DNA of 31,414 bases, taken from IMG/VR virus record IMGVR_UViG_3300009177_000725, positions 1 to 31,414 of that record; one strand, given 5' to 3'. The position numbers were made by a program, and so were the translations under genes. Numbering within the stretch: the stretch's first letter is position 1; the number at the start of each line of letters is the position of its first letter. The stretch is from a virus. The notes under the pieces are model-generated. The model was not told the DNA's origin and did no database searches. It saw nothing but the letters and a program-made list of their open reading frames with translations. Below are positions 27,324 to 31,414 of this stretch, one piece after another.

Positions 27324-27565
27324 GCGACAGCTCCTGCGAGAACGATGTCGTTGATGTCGTCGTTCGCGTGACGATGCTGCGCCGCACAGCACGCCGAGCA
27401 CGCGCCAGAGCGACACACCACCGTGTCGAACAAAGCCGACTTGCCGCACTTCACGCACAAGCCTTGCCGACGACAGCCTACGCAGCCATCAGCGTGTGGA
27501 TGCGGCGCATCCTTCTTCACCACGTCGTTCTTCACCTGCACGTCGTGGTCACTCGTCGTCGCCAT
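27320..27565 (-). CDS. small Cys-rich zinc protein, 81 aa
   Basis: ATG at 27565, overlapping the end of recA by 17 nt. Eight Cys (28/31, 37/40, 51, 56, 59/60) in CVGC...CVKC...CRSGACSACC can form two zinc sites, in a small domain flanked by His-rich ends (HPHADGC; AQHRHANDD). Probably a nucleic-acid or protein adaptor; not recognised. Confidence 0.72.
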   Translation of the reverse strand: MATTSDHDVQVKNDVVKKDAPHPHADGCVGCRRQGLCVKCGKSALFDTVVCRSGACSACCAAQHRHANDDINDIVLAGAVA

Positions 27566-28562
27566 CTTCGTCGTCCTTGAGCGGGTTGTTGTTGCGAGCC
27601 TTCGCGGCGTAGCACGCCGAGATGCCGTTTCCACCTGTGATGTCGATGAAGCACTCACCGTACGGCACGGCAAGCTTCGTCTTGCGGACCTTGATCTTGC
27701 TGCGCTGCCCCTTCTCGCCACCGGCCTTGATCTCGCCAGCGTTCGAGATGCGCAGCCGCACGCTCGCGTAGAACCGCAGCGCGTTTCCGCCTGTCGTCGT
27801 TTCAGGGTTGCCGTAGCCACCGATCTTCGATCGCGTTTGGTTGATGAACACGACCGTCGTCTTGTGGCCACGCTTGAGCAGCGCGGTGAGCTTGCGCAAG
27901 CCCTGAGACATCAGGCGTGCGTGCGCACCAGGTTGACCTTCACCCATCTCCGCATCCAGGTCAGAACGCGGCACGAGCGCAGCAACCGAGTCCACCACGA
28001 GGATGTCGAGCACGTCAGCGCGCACGATGTCCAAGATGATGTCGAACGACTCTTCGCCGGTGTCCGCGCCTTGGCTGAACTGCCAGTTGTCGGTGTCGCA
28101 ACCGATCGCATCGGCGTAGTCGAGATCGAGCGCGTGCTCCAAATCGAAGAAGCCAGCCTCGAAGCCTTGCTCCTGGTAGCGAGCAATCAGCTCCAGGCTC
28201 AGCGTCGTCTTGCCGCTCGACTCGGGTCCGAAGATCTCGATGATGCGCCCACGCGGCATGCCGCGACCGCTGCCTGTGATCCACCGACGCTTGCCGTCGA
28301 CCTTCTCGGTGGTGCCGCTCACGATGTCGTCGAGCGCCTGCAATTCGGTGCGGACGCAAGGCACGTCGTGCCGCTCAGCCATCAGCTTGATCGGCGAGAG
28401 AGCCTCCGTTCCCCACTTCTTTTGGATTGCAGCGACCGACTTCACCAGCTTCTTGTGGTCCGCCGTTCCTTCGCGCATGCGGCGCGCAGTGCGTAGCCGC
28501 AAACGGTGAAACGAGTGAGCGAGCGTCTCGCTCAGCTCGTGATCGTAGAACAGGTCAGACAT
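27549..28562 (-). CDS. recA: RecA/UvsX-type recombinase
   Basis: 337 residues; forms filaments on ssDNA and drives strand exchange. Walker A at 112-120 (GPESSGKTT), catalytic Glu in DLEHALD (E142), Walker B at 187-192 (ILVVDS), and DNA-binding loop L2 with INQTR (240-244) and GNPETTTGGNAL (251-262). The N-terminal helical region is present; the C-terminal domain of cellular RecA is replaced by a short acidic tail (KDDEDGDDE). The ATG at 28562 has GAGGA upstream; the in-frame ATG at 28607 lies inside the previous gene. Neighbours SSB and SbcCD support a recombination role. Confidence 0.95.
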   Translation of the reverse strand: MSDLFYDHELSETLAHSFHRLRLRTARRMREGTADHKKLVKSVAAIQKKWGTEALSPIKLMAERHDVPCVRTELQALDDIVSGTTEKVDGKRRWITGSGRGMPRGRIIEIFGPESSGKTTLSLELIARYQEQGFEAGFFDLEHALDLDYADAIGCDTDNWQFSQGADTGEESFDIILDIVRADVLDILVVDSVAALVPRSDLDAEMGEGQPGAHARLMSQGLRKLTALLKRGHKTTVVFINQTRSKIGGYGNPETTTGGNALRFYASVRLRISNAGEIKAGGEKGQRSKIKVRKTKLAVPYGECFIDITGGNGISACYAAKARNNNPLKDDEDGDDE

Positions 28563-28746
28563 CGCGGTCCTCGTGATGCTCCTTCCGAATCTCTTCGTGG
28601 ATTGCATCAGAGCGATCCTGCGCGTCGTCGCAAACTCGCACGCACAGATCGAGGTACTCCGAGCGACTCATCAGCCGCTTCGCGTTTGCGAGGATCGATT
28701 CGATGTCACCGAACGCGTTTGCGACGGTGAACAAACGCGCGCTCAC
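28555..28746 (-). CDS. small helical protein, 63 aa
   Basis: GTG at 28746, 13 nt after the SSB stop, overlapping recA by 8 nt. The product is helical and charged (NAFGDIESILANAKRLMSRS; AIHEEIRKEHHEDRDV). No clear ribosome site is seen, so the exact start is uncertain. A gene between SSB and recA might assist filament loading, but nothing in the sequence shows this. Confidence 0.6.
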   Translation of the reverse strand: MSARLFTVANAFGDIESILANAKRLMSRSEYLDLCVRVCDDAQDRSDAIHEEIRKEHHEDRDV

Positions 28747-28759
28747 CTTGTGCGGCTCG

Positions 28760-30007
28760 CTACTCGTCGTCTTCTTCGTCTTCGTCGGCATCGTCCTCGT
28801 CCTCGTCGTCATCTTCGGAATCGTCGTCTTCGGCTTCGTCGTCAGCGTCCTCGTCTTCATCGTCGTCTCCTTCGTCGTCGGAATCGTCCTCGTCCTCGTC
28901 GTCATCATCGTCGCGACGCGCCTTCTTCGAGAGCTTGTCGCGCATCTTCGACTTCTTGCCCTTCTTCTTGCGAGGTGCCTCGTCCTCGTCGTCATCGTCC
29001 TCTTCCTCGGCATCAGGATCGACGTCCTCATCGTCGCGACGCTTGCGCCGAGCGAGCTTGTGGCGACGTCCACCACCCTCGTCCTCGTCATCCTCGTCGT
29101 CAGCATCGTCGAGATCGTCGTCATCGTCACGATCGCGATTGCCCTTGCGCTTCTTCTTCGAGCGCGGCGCGTCGTCGTCATCGTCCGGCAAACCGTCGCC
29201 CTCCATGATGGCGATGATCGCGTCCGGTTCGAGCTTCTCGGGCAGGAACGTCTCCAGGTCCGGGAGCCGCTTCCGCAACCGCTTCCACGTCTTCAGCGGC
29301 GTGCGGTTCGGCGAGATGCGCGTGTCGTACTCCACCTCGTTTGCGGCCTGACCGAGCTTGGTCTTCGTGATGATCACGATGCGGCCGGTCTTCGGATCGG
29401 TGAAGTCACCGCCCATATCCTTGTCGTAGAACGCCTCGATGAGCGGCTTCGCGATCATGATGCCGGTCTCGAACACGAACGCCTTGCGACGATCTGCGCG
29501 CTCCTTCGCCTTCGGAGGGTTCTGCGCCCAAACGAAGCGCAGCTTCGCGCGCCACGGCGCAACGTGCTTGCGCCAGTACGCCTTGCCTTCCTTCGAGCCG
29601 AACTCGAACTTGCGCGCCTTCGACTTGTTGCGGCAGTACATCTTGCACGCCGGACACAGCTTCGCGCGGTACGCGCGCTGCTTGTCCTTCTTCTTCGAGT
29701 GACCGAACGGACCGTTCGGCTCGATACACCGGAACTTGTCCTCGCCGTCCGGTCCCATGTTGAAGTGAATTGCAAACGTGAGGAAGAACGGTTCGTCCGG
29801 ATCCTTGCGCGGAAGGATGCGCCGGATGTTCTTCCCCTCCTTCAACTTGTCGTAGCGATCGTCACCGCCTTCGTCGCCACCTTCACCGTCGCCCCACATG
29901 TCTTGCAGGTCAGCGAGTTCATCGCTGCGCTTCGACTTCTTCTTCGTCGTGCGATCCTCGTCGTCATCCGTGTCCTCGTCACGACGCTTGCTCCGTTCCT
30001 TCTTCAT
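28760..30007 (-). CDS. ssb: gp32-like ssDNA-binding protein with giant acidic tail
   Basis: 415 residues. The ATG at 30007 has GGAG eight bases upstream; a TTG at 30037 is unlikely. Residues about 50-260 form the core, with a zinc site around C94, H103 and C118-x2-C121-x3-C125 (CPACKMYC), as in T4 gp32 relatives, and FFLTFAIHFNMGPDG before it. From residue 275 to the end is a tail of about 140 residues of Asp/Glu with islands of Lys/Arg (SKKKRK, RRHKLARRKRR, RKKKGKKSK). Acidic C-tails of SSBs recruit partner proteins; this one is unusually long and charge-striped. Confidence 0.88.
   Translation of the reverse strand: MKKERSKRRDEDTDDDEDRTTKKKSKRSDELADLQDMWGDGEGGDEGGDDRYDKLKEGKNIRRILPRKDPDEPFFLTFAIHFNMGPDGEDKFRCIEPNGPFGHSKKKDKQRAYRAKLCPACKMYCRNKSKARKFEFGSKEGKAYWRKHVAPWRAKLRFVWAQNPPKAKERADRRKAFVFETGIMIAKPLIEAFYDKDMGGDFTDPKTGRIVIITKTKLGQAANEVEYDTRISPNRTPLKTWKRLRKRLPDLETFLPEKLEPDAIIAIMEGDGLPDDDDDAPRSKKKRKGNRDRDDDDDLDDADDEDDEDEGGGRRHKLARRKRRDDEDVDPDAEEEDDDDEDEAPRKKKGKKSKMRDKLSKKARRDDDDDEDEDDSDDEGDDDEDEDADDEAEDDDSEDDDEDEDDADEDEEDDE
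28763..29185 (-). repeat. GAC/GAT/GAG-rich low-complexity stretch
   Basis: The acidic tail of the SSB is encoded by a run of Asp and Glu codons (GAC, GAT, GAG, GAA), interrupted by Lys/Arg codons. The mixed synonymous codons argue for selection on charge rather than a recent triplet expansion. It produces long false open frames on the opposite strand. Confidence 0.75.
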
Positions 30008-30023
30008 CGACGTGTCTCCGTTG

Positions 30024-30203
30024 CTAGGGTTGGCCAAACAGCTTTCGTAGAAGCACCCATCCCCACCAGGTCGCCCTAGCGGTCGGGGTGTATTTGGTGC
30101 ACATGCACTCTACGCGGCCAGCCCAACAAACGCCGTTTGCGTCATGCTCCTCGAAGAAGCATCCGCATTCGCAACGTGGTGGAGACTCGCCGCGGTACGG
30201 CAT
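30024..30203 (-). CDS. small Cys-rich protein, 59 aa
   Basis: ATG at 30203, 3 nt after the previous stop. C11-x-C13-x-C15 (CECGC), H20, C26, C33-x-C35 (CMC) form a zinc-binding module similar in style to that of the gene at 10753-10974, followed by a Trp-rich end (ATWWGWVLLRKLFG). It lies just upstream of the SSB gene. Confidence 0.72.
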   Translation of the reverse strand: MPYRGESPPRCECGCFFEEHDANGVCWAGRVECMCTKYTPTARATWWGWVLLRKLFGQP

Positions 30204-30206
30204 GGC

Positions 30207-30743
30207 TCAGTCTTCAGACCACGTTTTGTTCCACTCGATTTCGTCCTCCTTGTCCTTCGGTCGCGGCGGTCGCTCCTTCATCTTCTTGCAGTGAGCGGTT
30301 TGCGCCTCGATGAACTCTCGCAGCGGTTGCTCGAACGCGACCGTGTGCGGCTCCTTGCGCTTCAGCTTCTCGATCGTGCGAAGCATCTGCTTCGCGTTCT
30401 TCAACAGGAACTCGCCACGCGTCAGGAACTTCTGTTCCGCGCGTGCGGCTTCGAGCTTCGGCTGAAAGCCAAACGGCTCGCTACCACCGAACGCGTCGCC
30501 TGCCATGATGCGAGTGTTTGCACGAGCGATGTCGGCTTCGTGCTGCGCCTGACCGATCGTGCGCTTCACCGTGGCGTTGCGCTGGTTCTCAGCTGCCTCG
30601 GTGATGTTGAGCTTCTTGATCTCTGCGTTCACGATCGACAGGTCGCCCTGAATCGAGATGATTCGCTTCGGATCGGTCTCGCCCTTCAGCTGTTCGATCA
30701 GCTTGTACCGTTGCTCCATCAACTCGCGCTTGCTGTTCGTCAC
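30207..30743 (-). CDS. coiled-coil protein, 178 aa
   Basis: GTG at 30743 with AAGGAG seven bases upstream; the longer frame from 30887 lies inside the previous gene. The first 80 residues are a charged helix (KRELMEQRYKLIEQLKGE), the middle holds FGGSEPFGFQPKLEA, and a second helix and an acidic end follow. Probably forms oligomers; the position next to SSB suggests a role in DNA replication, which is inference. Confidence 0.75.
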   Translation of the reverse strand: MTNSKRELMEQRYKLIEQLKGETDPKRIISIQGDLSIVNAEIKKLNITEAAENQRNATVKRTIGQAQHEADIARANTRIMAGDAFGGSEPFGFQPKLEAARAEQKFLTRGEFLLKNAKQMLRTIEKLKRKEPHTVAFEQPLREFIEAQTAHCKKMKERPPRPKDKEDEIEWNKTWSED

Positions 30744-31204
30744 ACGTACGCTCCTTCTCGCTCTTTGCGCTCGCTCGATTCGAGCGTGCGCAAGTTGTCG
30801 TTTCGTTCCTTCAACGCGACGCAGAACTCGCTCAGCATTCGATAGCGGTCGCGCCACTTCATGTATCGCCGGATGCACTTCCTCCACGCAGGGGACAGGT
30901 GGATCTTGTTCTTAACGTACGTCTCTGACATCCGAGGGTTCGCGAGCTTGATCTCGTCGTACTTCTCCTCGGCAACCAGGTGCGCGCGGTACTTCGCGTG
31001 CTTCATCTTCGCGTGCGCCATTTCCTTGAGCTGCATGTACCAGCCAAGGGTGTGCGCGCTCGTGCGAAGCGCCTTCTGGATGTCGGTGCCGACCTTGAGA
31101 TCGCGCGCCACATCAACCGACAGCTTCTCGATCGTCTTGCCGGTGCGGAAGTCGATGCGTTCCGTGGTGAACGTCGAGAACTTCTTCTTCTTCAGCTTCT
31201 TCAC
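30740..31204 (-). CDS. basic helical protein, 154 aa
   Basis: GTG at 31204 overlaps the previous stop (GTGA), with GAGGCG upstream; the in-frame ATG at 31393 lies inside the previous gene. Begins VKKLKKKKFSTF and is strongly basic and helical throughout (YMQLKEMAHAKMKHAKYRAH; WRKCIRRYMKWRDRYRM). Likely binds nucleic acid by charge. Not recognised. Confidence 0.72.
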   Translation of the reverse strand: MKKLKKKKFSTFTTERIDFRTGKTIEKLSVDVARDLKVGTDIQKALRTSAHTLGWYMQLKEMAHAKMKHAKYRAHLVAEEKYDEIKLANPRMSETYVKNKIHLSPAWRKCIRRYMKWRDRYRMLSEFCVALKERNDNLRTLESSERKEREGAYV

Positions 31205-31404
31205 GTCGCCTCGTGGACACGGCCGGTGGTGACCTCGAACGGCATCGGGATAAGCATGTACTTGCCGCACGCCAGGCACTGCACGTTGCAGCACCGATAC
31301 GACATGCTTCCGACAACCAGGTCCACGTTGATGATGACGTGCGTTTGCAAATGGCTGTTGCCCTTGTGACTCTTGCAGTGCGGCCATTTGCACGCTGTCG
31401 TCAC
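31201..31404 (-). CDS. small zinc-finger-like protein, possibly extended beyond edge
   Basis: 67 residues from a GTG at 31404; no stop lies between it and the window edge, so the true start may be outside. C5-x4-C10 and H13, H18 begin it (CKWPHCKSHKGNSH), and C38/C39, C43-x2-C46 (RCCNVQCLAC) follow, suggesting one or two zinc sites. The stop overlaps the next start by 4 nt. Function unknown. Confidence 0.65.
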   Translation of the reverse strand: MTTACKWPHCKSHKGNSHLQTHVIINVDLVVGSMSYRCCNVQCLACGKYMLIPMPFEVTTGRVHEAT

Positions 31405-31414
31405 GTACGCGAGC

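Noticed and set aside
27423-28496. 357-codon plus-strand frame opposite recA
   Set aside because: The minus strand carries unmistakable RecA motifs; the plus-strand frame is a shadow of codon bias.
28763-29185. CRISPR-like or triplet-repeat array
   Set aside because: Repeats are codon-level Asp/Glu runs without fixed repeat length or spacers.
28703-30079. 458-codon plus-strand frame opposite the SSB gene
   Set aside because: It mirrors Asp/Glu codon runs (GAC read as GTC), giving long Val/Leu/Ile strings and no ribosome site; the minus-strand gene has clear gp32-like features.

Overview
This window is part of the genome of a tailed double-stranded DNA bacteriophage with a high-GC host, or of a large prophage of that type. 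The evidence is a terminase large subunit with a helix-turn-helix gene just upstream of it, a phage-style replication and recombination set (acidic-tailed ssDNA-binding protein, RecA, SbcC/SbcD pair, PD-(D/E)XK nuclease), dozens of very small genes packed with 1-10 nt overlaps, almost no intergenic DNA, and no rRNA, tRNA or metabolic genes. I cannot name the host from the sequence.

Layout. (1) 1-2447, minus strand: small basic or zinc-binding proteins, including a CCHH zinc-knuckle protein (771-995) and a lysine/alanine-rich histone-H1-like protein (1191-1598). (2) 2448-2579: a divergent control region with a duplicated composite repeat. (3) 2580-6007, plus strand, and 11435-6531, minus strand: two convergent arrays of small genes. 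About 20 of their products start with the same short peptide, consensus M-[ST]-L-x-[ST]-[ILV]-W-x-x-[RK], called the W-tag below, and then diverge. Many bodies carry a second shared element: one Cys, 20-45 residues, then C-x2-C. The arrays meet in a 523-nt non-coding stretch (6008-6530) rich in inverted repeats and GCAT words. (4) 11672-15437, minus: terminase large subunit, a 34-residue zinc ribbon, a probable small terminase subunit, a KhpA-like KH-domain protein and another zinc ribbon. (5) 15529-20322, minus: coiled-coil protein, PD-(D/E)XK nuclease, several 34-82 aa proteins, an AAA+ ATPase and a YkgJ-like protein. (6) 20338-31404, minus: SbcC, SbcD, small membrane proteins, KTSC-domain protein, HTH proteins, RecA, gp32-like SSB with a roughly 140-residue acidic tail, and coiled-coil and zinc proteins.

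How it fits together. SSB, RecA, SbcC/SbcD and the nuclease resemble the T4 gp32-UvsX-gp46/47 recombination-dependent replication set, and the terminase module would package the product. Minus-strand units are punctuated by hairpins; three of them end in the same TTTCGTC tail. The most novel element is the W-tag family: unrelated-looking small proteins with one shared N-terminal peptide, in two chains of translationally coupled genes. My inference is that the peptide is a docking or targeting tag that brings a set of diverse accessory proteins to a common partner or place. Nothing in the sequence identifies that partner.
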